Both the position numbers and the translations under genes were made by a program. A DNA stretch of 64,000 nt from JBCBSK01 sp965250105. Lineage in GTDB: Bacteria; Pseudomonadota; Alphaproteobacteria; Rhizobiales; Tepidamorphaceae. Numbering within the stretch: the first letter of the stretch is position 1; each line of letters begins with the position of its first letter. Positions 33,708 to 42,703 of the stretch are shown piece after piece. The stretch is from assembly GCA_965250105.1 (NCBI GenBank), contig OZ252290.1, positions 744,001 to 808,000 on the forward strand. Reading direction: 5' to 3'. The notes below the pieces were generated by a model that worked only from the letters and a program-made list of their open reading frames with translations, was not told the origin of the DNA and ran no database searches.

Positions 33708-34561
33708 GGCCGACCTCCCATGACCAGGATGCCCGCGCCGGCGATGAGGGCCAGAACGGTCAATATCGCGCCGGCCAGTCCGCGCCGCAGGGGCTCGCGG
33801 GAAGGCACCGCACCGGTCTCCCGGCTGGCGGTTTCGAGCGAGACGTCCTTCAGCCGCGTCGCCGTGACCGACCCGACGATGCCGTCGACGGCAAGGCCTT
33901 GCGCGCGCTGAAACACCTTGACGGCGGCTGCGGTCGCGGGGCCGAACACTGCGTCGGTCGCGAGCGGCCCAAGGCCGAGCGCATTCAGCCGGCTCTGAAG
34001 ATGACGCACCGCCGTGCCCTGGCTGCCGCGCCGCAACAGCGTGGCGCCACGGCTACCGGTCGGTTTCGGCGGATGGGCGGACACCCGTCGCGCCGCATCG
34101 CCATAGTCGGCGTCGAGAAAGAGCGCGCGCTCGGCGCGACGGCGTTTGGTCAGACCCTTGACGGGGCGCAGGACGCCCTTCACCCGCGCCTTGTTCCAGG
34201 CCAGCATGGCATCGGCGGCGCGCCTGCGGTCACCGGCATTCAGGTGCCGGCGCAGCGAGGACCGCTGCAAGGCGCCCTCGCCGAGATTGAAGGCGAAGCT
34301 GACCAGCGCGTCGAACTCATGGCGGGCGAGCTTTTGCGTGATCTGCCGCGTCACCGCCGCCTCGAAGGTGGCGACATCGCGCGCGAGGATCTCGAACGCT
34401 TCCTCGCGGCTGATCCGCATGCCCGGCCGCACCTGAGGCGGGCCGGCGCTGCTGGTATGTCCGATCCCGATCGTCCAGACGCCGGCGATATCGCGATAGG
34501 CGGACAAGACAATCCCTTCGTGCCCCGCGATGAAGCGGAGCCCGGCTTCCGTGGTCTTCAT
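33704..34561 (-). CDS. GH24 lysozyme (endolysin) with peptidoglycan-binding domain and C-terminal TM
   Basis: A 285-aa endolysin. The T4-lysozyme-type catalytic signature, Glu then Y-x-D-x2-G-x2-T, reads GHEGIVLSAYRDIAGVWTIG near residues 13-32, followed by IGHT. A peptidoglycan-binding domain (GTAVRHLQSRLNALGL to VDGIVGSVTATRL) occupies about 185-245 and a hydrophobic helix (LAGAILTVLALIAGAGILVM) ends the protein, suggesting membrane tethering until holin action. GGAGG precedes the ATG at 34561; a much longer in-frame extension is an artefact. Confidence 0.92.
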   Translation of the reverse strand: MKTTEAGLRFIAGHEGIVLSAYRDIAGVWTIGIGHTSSAGPPQVRPGMRISREEAFEILARDVATFEAAVTRQITQKLARHEFDALVSFAFNLGEGALQRSSLRRHLNAGDRRRAADAMLAWNKARVKGVLRPVKGLTKRRRAERALFLDADYGDAARRVSAHPPKPTGSRGATLLRRGSQGTAVRHLQSRLNALGLGPLATDAVFGPATAAAVKVFQRAQGLAVDGIVGSVTATRLKDVSLETASRETGAVPSREPLRRGLAGAILTVLALIAGAGILVMGGRP

Positions 34562-34572
34562 CTGACCTCCGT

Positions 34573-35589
34573 TCAGTATTTGATGCAGGCGAGAAGGGCG
34601 AGATTGCGCGGCCGGGTCGCGCGGCCGCCGCCCGTGTCCTGCGCGCCGCCCGAACCGGTATGAGGCTCGATGCCGCCGGCCTGCGCGGTGCCGAAGACGC
34701 GGCCCGGATCGGCATTGCGCCCTGAATCCCAGCCGCGAATGAACTCGCCCCTGAGATCGGGCATGTTGAAGCTCGTCGTTCCGTCGCCCGCGCCATAGGT
34801 CGTCCCGATGACGTCGAAGAGCCGGGGAAAGCCGGCGCGCGACTTCGCCGACCCGTCGCAAATCAGAAAACCCGGCGGCGGGCTTTGCGCCGCATGCCAG
34901 ATGACGGTGCCGATCGGCACACCGTCCGCGCCGCCGGGGAAGGACACCCTGCCCGTCGCGGCATCGGCGCGCAGCGCGGTATGCCAGGTCCCGCCGTCGG
35001 GCGAGACCTTGATGGCGAGATTGTCCTCGCCAGCGAGCCCGAGTTCGGCGCGACCCGAATAATTGGTCTGGAACAGGAGCGAGGCCGTGTCGCCGGCGCC
35101 GTCCTTGACGATCTTGAACTGGATGCCGCCGGTGCCGCCCGAGGCCGTGTCGCGGCCGGCGAACAGGATGGCGTCCGACTTAACCGCGAGCCTGTTGGTC
35201 GCGTCGGCCGAGGTGTTGACTCCGAGTTGGTTCAGGTTCTGAAAGTCGAGCATGGCCGACAGATCGACCCAGTCCTGACCGGAGAACACGATCATCACGC
35301 TTTCGTCGACGACATAGGCGCCGAGGCCCGCGAACGGGCTATAGAAGCGCCAGTCGCCGTCGATCCGGTAGGCGATCCTGTGGTCCTGGCCGGCCCAGGC
35401 GCCGGTGCCACCGGACGCCACGAGATAGGCCATGCCGTCATCGGCCTCGGGCGGGTCGGCGAGATGCCTGTCCTGAAGATGGAGATCGACGAGACAGTCG
35501 AGCTTGATCAGCGCCTCGTTATGGGTGACGTGTTTCTGGGCCTGGGCGGCGGCGATCGCCGGCAGCTTCAGGCGCGGGGTCTCAGACAT
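34573..35589 (-). CDS. DUF2793 / phage tail-collar protein
   Basis: A 338-aa protein. Residues about 1-130 match the DUF2793 pattern (LKLPAIAAAQAQKHVTHNEAL and GDWRFYSPFAGLGAYV), common next to GTA gene 15. The C-terminal part is a tail-collar domain with PIGTVIWHAAQSPPPGFLIC and MPDLRGEFIRGWDSG. Collar domains occur in fibre tips that contact receptors, so this is a candidate host-recognition fibre. It overlaps gene 15 by 8 bp. Confidence 0.85.
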   Translation of the reverse strand: MSETPRLKLPAIAAAQAQKHVTHNEALIKLDCLVDLHLQDRHLADPPEADDGMAYLVASGGTGAWAGQDHRIAYRIDGDWRFYSPFAGLGAYVVDESVMIVFSGQDWVDLSAMLDFQNLNQLGVNTSADATNRLAVKSDAILFAGRDTASGGTGGIQFKIVKDGAGDTASLLFQTNYSGRAELGLAGEDNLAIKVSPDGGTWHTALRADAATGRVSFPGGADGVPIGTVIWHAAQSPPPGFLICDGSAKSRAGFPRLFDVIGTTYGAGDGTTSFNMPDLRGEFIRGWDSGRNADPGRVFGTAQAGGIEPHTGSGGAQDTGGGRATRPRNLALLACIKY

Positions 35590-38500
35590 CCAGGCTTCTC
35601 CTCAGCGGTTCGCCGGCGCCAATCGTCGCCGACATCTGGCTGACGGTGACGTCGATGGGGCTGATGGCGCCGAAATCGGCAAGCTGGTCGGACCGGCGAT
35701 AAACGGCGCGCGGTTCGGTGACGGAAAGCGTACGGCGCACGGTGCCGCCCGCGCCGATCTCGACGCGATAGGCTTCCGACGCTTCGCCGAGCGGCACCTC
35801 GACGAGTTCCCAGCCATCACCCTGAACGCGGGTGCGGCGGATCCAGGTCAGGGCGAGATCACCGTCCGCGCCGAGGCGCCGGGCCGCCAGATGAACCGGC
35901 GAGAGCGGCCGCAGGCTGTCGCCGCGCGGGGTGTAGTCGCGCTCCCTCAGGACCTCCGGTTCGAGCGCCACCCCATAGGGCGCGAACCGCCATGTGGCGG
36001 GGCGGCCGATGGCGAAGGCGGTCGAAGGCACGGGCAGCAACGCGTCATCAAGCACGACCACGCGACTGTCGCTCTTGAGCCGGGCGGCGAAGGCTTCGCT
36101 GCCGGCCTGGCCGCGCAGGAGATGACTTAGCCGGTAGGTGCGCTCGGCGATCAGCTCCGCATCGCGGAATTGCAGGATCTCCCAGCCGCCGTCGGGATCT
36201 TCGACGGCCAGCGCATTGCCGCCCGACAGGATCGCCGCTTCCGGCTTGCTCGACAGCGTGCCGCGCGCCAGTTCGACGGTGAACGCATTGACCCGGTCCC
36301 AGCGCCAGACCGGACCGGCATGGAGCGCGCCGACGAGCCGCCCCATCCGCGCCGGTTCCGTCGCATGGCCGACCGCGCGCAAGGTGTCTTCGTCGATCTG
36401 CCGGTAGAGCACGACGCCGCGCGACCAGGGCGAGGCGGTCGCCGCGGCGAACAGCGCCGACCTGTCGGACGCGCCATTCGAGAGGCCCTCCGGCGGACGG
36501 AACTCGACGAAAGCGAGCGAGGGAATGGCGGCGGCCGGCGATGCCGGTGACTGTCGCTGGGTCTTTTCGGCGCGCGCCGTGCCGCGACCGGTCTCGAACA
36601 GGCCGTCGAGAATGCGCTCGCCATTGATCCGCCGGCCTTCCGCGTCGCCGATTTCGGTGACCAGCCAGGACCGCGCATCGCCGTCATCGTCGATGGCGAT
36701 GACATCGCCCGGTTCGAGCGCCAGCCGCGACGGCATCAGTTCGAATTCGGCGGTATCACGGCGCGCCCATTCGCGGCGCAGCATGGCCTCGCAATGCCCG
36801 CCCATCTGATCAGCATCGAGGACGCCGGAGGTTTCCACCGACAATACGCGGTCGGTGCCCGGACTGCCCGAGCGCATCGCCTCGACGCTGCCGGGCCGCC
36901 CGTCGAGATCGGTGTCCTGATAGGCGATGCGGGCGACCGCCGGCAATTCGCTCAGATCCTGGCGCTGGACCTTCAGCGGCTCGCCGTCCTCGGCCTCGGC
37001 GAGCGCGTCGCGCCCCACCGTCAGCCGGCGGCCCTGACCGCGCCGTCCGCGCAACCGGATCCGGCTGCCGGTCTCGATCGCGTCGATACCGAAGATCGAG
37101 GCCAGCGGCTCGACGGCGCGGCGGAAGGATGCCGGCCGGTCGATGACATAGCCATCGAGACTGCCGCCCATCGGCTCGATGGTCAGATTGCCGATGCCAT
37201 GGTCATGCGCCATTTGTCGCAAGAGATCCTCGATCGGCGCGGTGCCCATGCGCCCCGAGATCCAGTGGCCAAAGCGCCAGTTGGTGCCATCACCCCACAG
37301 CGCGAGATCGCGCGGAAAGGCCGGTGCCGGCCGCGCGTCCCAGGCCCAGACGAAGAGCCGTTTGGGATCGATCATCCGCCCGCCATAGACGGTGGAGACC
37401 GGATTGTTGCCGCGCGCGGGCTGCCAGTAGTCGATCAGGGCCTTGAGGGCGGCGCGCTGCATCGCATCGTCGCGCGCGCCGGTCGACAGATGCGGCAGCA
37501 TGCTTTCCGACGACTTCGGATCGTAGAAGACGTTCGGCTGATTGGCCGAATTGTCGAGCGCGGGAAAGCCGATCTCGGTGAACCAGATCGGCTTCGACTG
37601 GGCGATCCAGGGCGACAGCCCGCCGGAGCCGCCATTGGGCCGGTGGCGGTGCCGATTGAGCCACCAGTTGCGAATGTCCTTCTGGCGAAATACCCAGTCT
37701 TCGCCGCTCGCGGTGTCGCTGATCGGCGTACGGGCCTGCACGCGCCGGGCGCTCGTGCTGGTGTAATACCAGTCATAGTATTCCCCGCCCTCGACATTGG
37801 CCTGGAGATAGGCCGGATCGTAAGGAACGGTCGGTCCCCAGGGGTCGTGGTCGAGGTGATCGGTGCCACCGCGCCAGTCGCTCATCGGCAGGTAGTTGTC
37901 GATGCCGATGAAGTCGATGTTCGGATCGGCCCAGAGCGGGTCCATATTGAAATAGACATGGCCCGTGCCGTCATTGGGGCGGTGGCTGTGATATTCGGTC
38001 CAGTCGGCGCCATAGCCGATCTTGGTGCCCGAGCCGAGCATGGCGCGCACCGACCCGGCGAGCGCTCTCAGGGCATCGACGAAGGGATAGGTCGTGGTGC
38101 CGGACCTCACGGTCGTCAGGCCGACCATTTCCGACCCGATCAGGAAGGCATGCACGCCGCCGGCCATCTTGGCGAGTTGCGCGGCATGCAGCACGAAGCG
38201 CCGATAGGACCATTCGCCGGGGCCGGCATAGAGAACCCGGTCGCCGGCGGCGCCAAAATGGCCCGGCTGGGCGCCGCCGACGAAGGCCGCGACCTGGCTC
38301 GCCGCCGTTCCGGTCCTGTCGGGCGATCCCGGCCGGCCCGGCGCCGGGTGGCAGGTGATACGTCCGCGCCAGGGATAGGGCGGCTGCTGGCCGCGTCCAT
38401 AGGGATCGGCCAGACCGCTCGACGCCGGAATGTCCATCATGATGAAGGGATGGACCAGAACCTTGTAGCCCCGGCTCTTCAGGTCGCGGATCGCGGCGAT

Positions 38501-39535
38501 GACGGACGCGTCGTTCGGGCTGCCGCCATAGGCGGGCCGCCCGGCATGGCGGGTGACGATCCGCGCCGTCGTGCGGCTCAGGCCGGCGACCTGCCAGGAG
38601 ATCGGATGGGTATTCTTGTCGTGGCGCTCGACGCGCGGCTCGACCTTGCAAACGCCGGCGCGCAGATCGGTGCCGAACCAGGCGACGACGAGATGCACCA
38701 TCTCACAATGGGGCAGCATGCGGCCCAGATGGGCAAGCGAGGTCTGCCAGTCGCTCGCCGTCAGGAAATGATGCCGGTTTTCCGTTTCCGACCAGACGAC
38801 ATCACCCTGGCCGCTATAGGCGACCCGCTGGATCTCGGCAGGGTGGTAGCCGAATTCGGTGGCGCCGGGGATCATGGCGACCGCGGGGATCGCCGGTTCC
38901 AAGGCCCCGATCCGACGCACCACTTCGAAGCTGAACTGCGGGATCCGGTTGCCGTAGTCTTCGAGCGGCAGGCGTTCGAACACCACATAGGCCGTGCCGC
39001 GATAGGCCGGCGCGCGGCCCGCGCCCTCCTTGGCCTCGATCAGCGGGTCGGGGCCCTGGCTGTCGCTGCCGAGATGGAACCGGACCCTGACCTGCCGGAG
39101 ATCGAGCTCGCGACCATCGGCCCAGACGCGCAGGAACTGGTGCACATAGCCTTCCGAAACGCCGACCGCGACATTGGCGAAATAGCTGTAGGTGGTGGTC
39201 GTCACGGTGGACCCGCCACCCCCGCCCTTGCCGCCGACCTCCTCGGTCTCGGTCGTCGATTGTTCCTCGATCTCGGTGGCCCAGATGATCTGGCCGCCGA
39301 GACGCACCCGGCCATAGACACGCGGGATCGACGCGCCTTCGGTCGAGGCCGTGACGTCGACATCCTTGAGGCGCGGGCCTTCGCGCTCGACATCGTCGCG
39401 ACCGCCGAACAACGACCGGTCGATGAGACCGCCGGCCAGGCCGGCGCCGGCCTTCAAGAGCGCGGTGCCGACGGTGCCGAGGCCGAGCGAGCCGGCGACC
39501 GAGGTCGCCGCCGTCGTCAGAACGATGGCCGCCAT
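35582..39535 (-). CDS. GTA gene 15: TIM-barrel-like baseplate/tip protein (megatron)
   Basis: A 1317-aa protein, matching the approximately 1300 residues of RcGTA gp15. The N-terminus is hydrophobic (about 1-40), followed by a tail-component module. The central region (about 440-760) is the GTA TIM-barrel-like domain with long Trp/Tyr-rich segments (IDNYLPMSDWRGGTDHLDHD, IWFTEIGFPALDN), resembling glycoside hydrolases. C-terminal modules resemble phage tail proteins. It penetrates or docks to the host envelope. The ATG at 39535 overlaps the gene 14 stop by one base; a longer frame adds 16 unlikely residues. Confidence 0.93.
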   Translation of the reverse strand: MAAIVLTTAATSVAGSLGLGTVGTALLKAGAGLAGGLIDRSLFGGRDDVEREGPRLKDVDVTASTEGASIPRVYGRVRLGGQIIWATEIEEQSTTETEEVGGKGGGGGSTVTTTTYSYFANVAVGVSEGYVHQFLRVWADGRELDLRQVRVRFHLGSDSQGPDPLIEAKEGAGRAPAYRGTAYVVFERLPLEDYGNRIPQFSFEVVRRIGALEPAIPAVAMIPGATEFGYHPAEIQRVAYSGQGDVVWSETENRHHFLTASDWQTSLAHLGRMLPHCEMVHLVVAWFGTDLRAGVCKVEPRVERHDKNTHPISWQVAGLSRTTARIVTRHAGRPAYGGSPNDASVIAAIRDLKSRGYKVLVHPFIMMDIPASSGLADPYGRGQQPPYPWRGRITCHPAPGRPGSPDRTGTAASQVAAFVGGAQPGHFGAAGDRVLYAGPGEWSYRRFVLHAAQLAKMAGGVHAFLIGSEMVGLTTVRSGTTTYPFVDALRALAGSVRAMLGSGTKIGYGADWTEYHSHRPNDGTGHVYFNMDPLWADPNIDFIGIDNYLPMSDWRGGTDHLDHDPWGPTVPYDPAYLQANVEGGEYYDWYYTSTSARRVQARTPISDTASGEDWVFRQKDIRNWWLNRHRHRPNGGSGGLSPWIAQSKPIWFTEIGFPALDNSANQPNVFYDPKSSESMLPHLSTGARDDAMQRAALKALIDYWQPARGNNPVSTVYGGRMIDPKRLFVWAWDARPAPAFPRDLALWGDGTNWRFGHWISGRMGTAPIEDLLRQMAHDHGIGNLTIEPMGGSLDGYVIDRPASFRRAVEPLASIFGIDAIETGSRIRLRGRRGQGRRLTVGRDALAEAEDGEPLKVQRQDLSELPAVARIAYQDTDLDGRPGSVEAMRSGSPGTDRVLSVETSGVLDADQMGGHCEAMLRREWARRDTAEFELMPSRLALEPGDVIAIDDDGDARSWLVTEIGDAEGRRINGERILDGLFETGRGTARAEKTQRQSPASPAAAIPSLAFVEFRPPEGLSNGASDRSALFAAATASPWSRGVVLYRQIDEDTLRAVGHATEPARMGRLVGALHAGPVWRWDRVNAFTVELARGTLSSKPEAAILSGGNALAVEDPDGGWEILQFRDAELIAERTYRLSHLLRGQAGSEAFAARLKSDSRVVVLDDALLPVPSTAFAIGRPATWRFAPYGVALEPEVLRERDYTPRGDSLRPLSPVHLAARRLGADGDLALTWIRRTRVQGDGWELVEVPLGEASEAYRVEIGAGGTVRRTLSVTEPRAVYRRSDQLADFGAISPIDVTVSQMSATIGAGEPLRRSLDV

Positions 39536-39975
39536 CAGATCACCTCCGGGAAACGGAACACGGCGGCGAGCCGGCGCCGCCACCAGGGGCCGATCGCCGT
39601 TTCGACGACCCCGCGTGCCTCATAGGCATGGATCATGCGACCAGCGCCGGAGGCGATCGCCGAATGCTTGGCGATGGTCTCGGGCCTATAGCGGAACACC
39701 AGCACGTCGCCGGCGGTGAAATCGGCGGCCGGCTCCACCGCGACGAGATGCCGGCCGGCCGCCTCGATCAGCCTTTCCTCGGCGCCGATCTCGGCCCAGA
39801 CGCCAGAATAACCGGGCATCGCTTCGGGTTCGTGGCCATAAAGCGCGCGCCAGATACCGCGCACCAGCCCGATACAGTCGCAACCGACGCCACGGCACGA
39901 CGCCTGATGGTGATAGGGCGTGCCGAGCCAGCGCCGCGCCTCGGCGACGGCGGGATGCGGGTCCCGGTCAGCCAT
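39535..39975 (-). CDS. GTA gene 14: NlpC/P60 cell-wall peptidase
   Basis: A 146-aa NlpC/P60 enzyme with nucleophile Cys in GVGCDCIGLVRG and the catalytic His in ETIAKHSAI, plus a third polar residue downstream (MIHAYEARGVVE). In RcGTA it sits in the tail tip and cleaves peptidoglycan cross-links during DNA entry. It overlaps gene 13 by 8 bp. Confidence 0.93.
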   Translation of the reverse strand: MADRDPHPAVAEARRWLGTPYHHQASCRGVGCDCIGLVRGIWRALYGHEPEAMPGYSGVWAEIGAEERLIEAAGRHLVAVEPAADFTAGDVLVFRYRPETIAKHSAIASGAGRMIHAYEARGVVETAIGPWWRRRLAAVFRFPEVI

Positions 39976-40864
39976 TGACCAGCGACTTTCCGTCGTTCTC
40001 GGCCTCGTCCTGGCGCGGAAAGCGGAAGACGAAGTCGTTGCCGGGGATATGCGGGAAGCCGCGAAAATTCAGGTGATTGGCGAATTTCGACCGGCAGGTG
40101 TCGAAGGACTTGTCGCAGCCAGCGACGATGCGGATCCCGTCGCCGACCGATGGCAGGATGTCGGGCCCGATCCAGAGCCCGACCAGGCCGCCGAAACCGG
40201 TTCTCTCATGGTCACGCACGTCGAAGGTCAGGTCGCGCAAGGTGCCGGTGGTGAAAGTCAGCCCGCCGCGCGCGAAGAACCCGTCCGCGAAGCCACCCGA
40301 CCAGTTGAGTTCGAGGCTGGTCGCGCTGATCACCTTGCGCACCGTGCCGACGGCGCCATAGGCCGATGACGCCAGATTGACGCCGCAGCGGGTCTCACCC
40401 AGCTTGGCGTCGCAGCCATGCCGGAACAGCCGGCCCTGAACCTCGGACAGACGCGCCGCCTGACCGCGCAGCTCGGCGGTGAAGGAATGCTTGCCGCGCT
40501 TGATGTCGCCGAAGGTCAGCCGCCGCATATGGACGTGCTGCGCCGGCTGGGACCAGTTGACCCGGTAGAGATCGACGACCGCGCCGTCATAGCGGCCGAG
40601 CGCGATATCGGCCTCGCTGATGCGGTCCGACCGCAGGGCGCCGGCGACCTCGCCATTGTCAGGCGCGAAGCCGAGCTGGGCCTGGGCTTCGGACGCGGTC
40701 AGCCCCGCTTGCGCCTCATGCGCCACGCCGTTGAAAGTCACGTCGCGATCATGGTCGGTGAAGCCGAGTACGACGCCGTCGGCACGCGTCACCCGCCAGC
40801 ACCAGCACAGGGTCGTCGCGCCGCTGTCGAGATGCGCCTGCATCCCGGAAGGAAGGCTCTTCAT
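39968..40864 (-). CDS. GTA gene 13: baseplate hub protein (DUF2163)
   Basis: A 298-aa protein of the DUF2163/hub family. Four conserved-looking Cys (HGCDAKLGETRCGV near 151-162 and AGCDKSFDTCRSKFAN near 251-264) match a cluster-type metal site; an iron-sulfur cluster has been reported for this protein in the RcGTA structure, to my recollection. It starts with MKSLPSGMQAHL. It forms the hub between distal tail and tip proteins. Confidence 0.93.
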   Translation of the reverse strand: MKSLPSGMQAHLDSGATTLCWCWRVTRADGVVLGFTDHDRDVTFNGVAHEAQAGLTASEAQAQLGFAPDNGEVAGALRSDRISEADIALGRYDGAVVDLYRVNWSQPAQHVHMRRLTFGDIKRGKHSFTAELRGQAARLSEVQGRLFRHGCDAKLGETRCGVNLASSAYGAVGTVRKVISATSLELNWSGGFADGFFARGGLTFTTGTLRDLTFDVRDHERTGFGGLVGLWIGPDILPSVGDGIRIVAGCDKSFDTCRSKFANHLNFRGFPHIPGNDFVFRFPRQDEAENDGKSLVNG

Positions 40865-40894
40865 GGTGTTGCCTCGGTCATGGCCGGTTCTCGA

Positions 40895-41521
40895 TCACGG
40901 CCTGATCTCGATGAGCGGAATATCGGGCACGCTGCCGGCCTCGAACTGGGCCAGGTCGATCTCGATATGGTCGGTGTCGAAGCGGACGGGCACGTCGAAC
41001 AGGAAGCCGGCGGTCACCGGATGGCCGTTCGGCGGCGGCGTCGCGAAGGTGATGCGCCCGGTCGCGGCATCGACGCTCCAGCCGGAGGCCTGCTCGACCC
41101 AATTGACGGCGATGACGACGCTGCCGGCCTGCGGCTTGGCGATGTCGCGCGTCCAGGGCGCGTGCGCCGCGCCATAGGTCTTGGTCAGCTGGAACGTCTT
41201 GGCGCCGCCGCCGCCGGTGCCGATCCGCTGGTCGGTCGGGGTCACCGGCTGGCCGGGCCGCGCCGAGCGGAAATCCGAACGGTCGCGGAAGCGAAAACCG
41301 TAGAGCCGACCGCGACGCTCCTCGAAAAAGCCAATCAGGGCATCGATGTCGGCCAGCGACCTGAGGCCGTAGCCGACATTGTAACGCCGCCGCGACTGGG
41401 CCCAGAGCTGGTTGCGCTCTTCGCGACCCGACGCGGCGGTCACGACATGGGTGCGCCGTTCCGGCCCGCCGCGCGCGCCGAGCGCGATGTCGCGGGGAAA
41501 GGAGATCTCGTGAAAGCTCAT
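40895..41521 (-). CDS. GTA gene 12: distal tail protein (DUF2460)
   Basis: A 208-aa protein of the DUF2460/TIGR02217 family, with the typical start SFHEISFPRDIALGARGGPE and ending in IPLIEIRP. It forms the ring joining tail tube and baseplate. It is separated by 9 bp from gene 11 and 30 bp from gene 13. Confidence 0.92.
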   Translation of the reverse strand: MSFHEISFPRDIALGARGGPERRTHVVTAASGREERNQLWAQSRRRYNVGYGLRSLADIDALIGFFEERRGRLYGFRFRDRSDFRSARPGQPVTPTDQRIGTGGGGAKTFQLTKTYGAAHAPWTRDIAKPQAGSVVIAVNWVEQASGWSVDAATGRITFATPPPNGHPVTAGFLFDVPVRFDTDHIEIDLAQFEAGSVPDIPLIEIRP

Positions 41522-41530
41522 GGCGGCGGC

Positions 41531-42061
41531 TCACAGATGGCGCATGCCGCGCGACACCGCGCGCGCCAGCGTCGCCGAGACCTGGCCTTGCGACTTGGCG
41601 AAGGAGGCGGCATCGGGCGTCTGGATGTTGACGGTGACCGAGACCGGGCCGCCGCCTCCGCCGCCCGAACTGACGCCGAGCCGACCATCGGCGCCGCGCG
41701 CCAGCGGCAAGATCGCCTCGGCGCCGCTTTCGCCCATCAGCCCCATCTGCCCGCCAGCAAGCGGAAAACCCGTCGGCCGGTTTACCACACCGCCCTTGGC
41801 GAAAGGCAGGATGTTGGTCATCGCGCCGCCGATCAGGTTCTCGAGCGGCTTCATCGCGGCATTGAGCGTGATGTCGGACAGGCGCAGCGCCAGGTTCTTC
41901 AGGACATCGCCGAGCGACTTGCCGTCGATGACCGCGCCCTTCAGCGCGGTGCCGATGGCCGAGCCGAACCGGGAAGACAGGTCGGTCATCCGCTGGATCT
42001 CGGTTTCGACCTGGCTGGTATCGGCGCGGTATTCGATGATGACGGGATCGGCGTCACGCAT
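41531..42061 (-). CDS. GTA gene 11: tail tape measure protein
   Basis: A 176-aa short tape measure. It has an N-terminal coiled helix and a Gly-rich stretch (SSGGGGGGPVSVTVNIQTP) typical of gp11, with a hydrophobic segment LENLIGGAMTNILPFAKGGV. The short length fits the short GTA tail. The start overlaps the gp10.1 frame by 8 bp. Confidence 0.9.
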   Translation of the reverse strand: MRDADPVIIEYRADTSQVETEIQRMTDLSSRFGSAIGTALKGAVIDGKSLGDVLKNLALRLSDITLNAAMKPLENLIGGAMTNILPFAKGGVVNRPTGFPLAGGQMGLMGESGAEAILPLARGADGRLGVSSGGGGGGPVSVTVNIQTPDAASFAKSQGQVSATLARAVSRGMRHL

Positions 42062-42257
42062 GGCGTGTCTCCTTCGAAACGGGCGCTCGGAGATCGGGGA
42101 AGCGGCGCATCAGACGGTCGAGAGCGTCGCGGCCGAAGGGCTGGCGCGGACCGATGAAGCCGGCGATCAGCAGATCGACCTCGCGAAAGCTCAGCGACCA
42201 CACGGCATCGGGCGCGATGCCGAAGCGGTCGGACAGGACGACGAACAGATCGCTCAG
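42054..42257 (-). CDS. GTA gene 10.1: second tail assembly chaperone, CTG start or -1 frameshift product
   Basis: A 67-aa frame ending at 42054 that has no ATG, GTG or TTG near its N-terminus. It encodes GIAPDAVWSLSFREVDLLIA and ends near LDRLMRRFPDLRAPVSKE, matching the small phage tail assembly chaperone pattern at this position in GTAs. Its only in-frame start near the gene 10 stop is CTG at 42257, overlapping that stop as CTGA. The same frame is open well into gene 10, so a programmed -1 frameshift making a gp10-gp10.1 fusion is an alternative (see the C-run site at 42291-42300). Coordinates reflect the CTG model. Confidence 0.7.
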   Translation of the reverse strand: MSDLFVVLSDRFGIAPDAVWSLSFREVDLLIAGFIGPRQPFGRDALDRLMRRFPDLRAPVSKETRHA

Positions 42258-42703
42258 GCCCGATCGCGCCGGCCTGTCAGCGGCGCTTGGCCAGGGGATG
42301 ACGGCCGAACCGGTGGCAGCTCCGGCGGTGGCGCCTCTGACGAAGTTGGTTCGGAAACCGACGCCGGCGCGAAGGTCGCTTCGAGAAGATCCGACACGAT
42401 GCGCGCATAGCCCGCCGCACCGCCGGCGACATCGAGCCGCGCCACCGCCCCGTCCGAGACATCGTTGCCAGCGCCGCGCAGGCCCGCCGCGATCACCACG
42501 AGGCAGTCGCGCGCCGACACCCGCCCCCGGCCGAAGCGCGCGGCCAGCGCCGTCAGATCGTCGAGGCCGAGGGCGGTTTCGAGTTCGGCCAGCGCGCCGA
42601 GCGTCAGGCAGAGCCGGTAGCGCCGGCCGCCGAGGCAGGCCTCGATCTCGCCGCGATGACGGTTGGCGCGGGCGTTATCAGAAGTCTGGCGGGCATCGGT
42701 CAT
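42254..42703 (-). CDS. GTA gene 10: tail assembly chaperone (GTA-gp10 family)
   Basis: A 149-aa protein of the GTA-gp10 family: HRGEIEACLGGRRYRLCLTL, then LGALAELETALGLDDLTALA, and RDCLVVIAAGLRGAGNDVSD. The last ~45 residues are Pro/Ser/Glu-rich and unlike the core, overlapping the open gp10.1 frame. It guides tail-tube polymerisation around the tape measure. ATGA overlap with gene 9. Confidence 0.92.
   Translation of the reverse strand: MTDARQTSDNARANRHRGEIEACLGGRRYRLCLTLGALAELETALGLDDLTALAARFGRGRVSARDCLVVIAAGLRGAGNDVSDGAVARLDVAGGAAGYARIVSDLLEATFAPASVSEPTSSEAPPPELPPVRPSSPGQAPLTGRRDRA
42291..42300 (-). promoter_or_regulatory. candidate -1 slippage site in gene 10
   Basis: On the coding strand the gene 10 codons TCC CCT GGC create a four-C run before T (CATCCCCTGG). 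A proline tRNA on CCT could re-pair with CCC one base back, after which the frame runs open to 42054 through the gp10.1 sequence. No classic X-XXY-YYZ heptamer is present, so this is only a candidate. Confidence 0.35.

Noticed and set aside
36794..39625. 943-aa rightward frame over GTA gene 15
   Set aside because: It is an antisense shadow; the leftward gene has clear family features.
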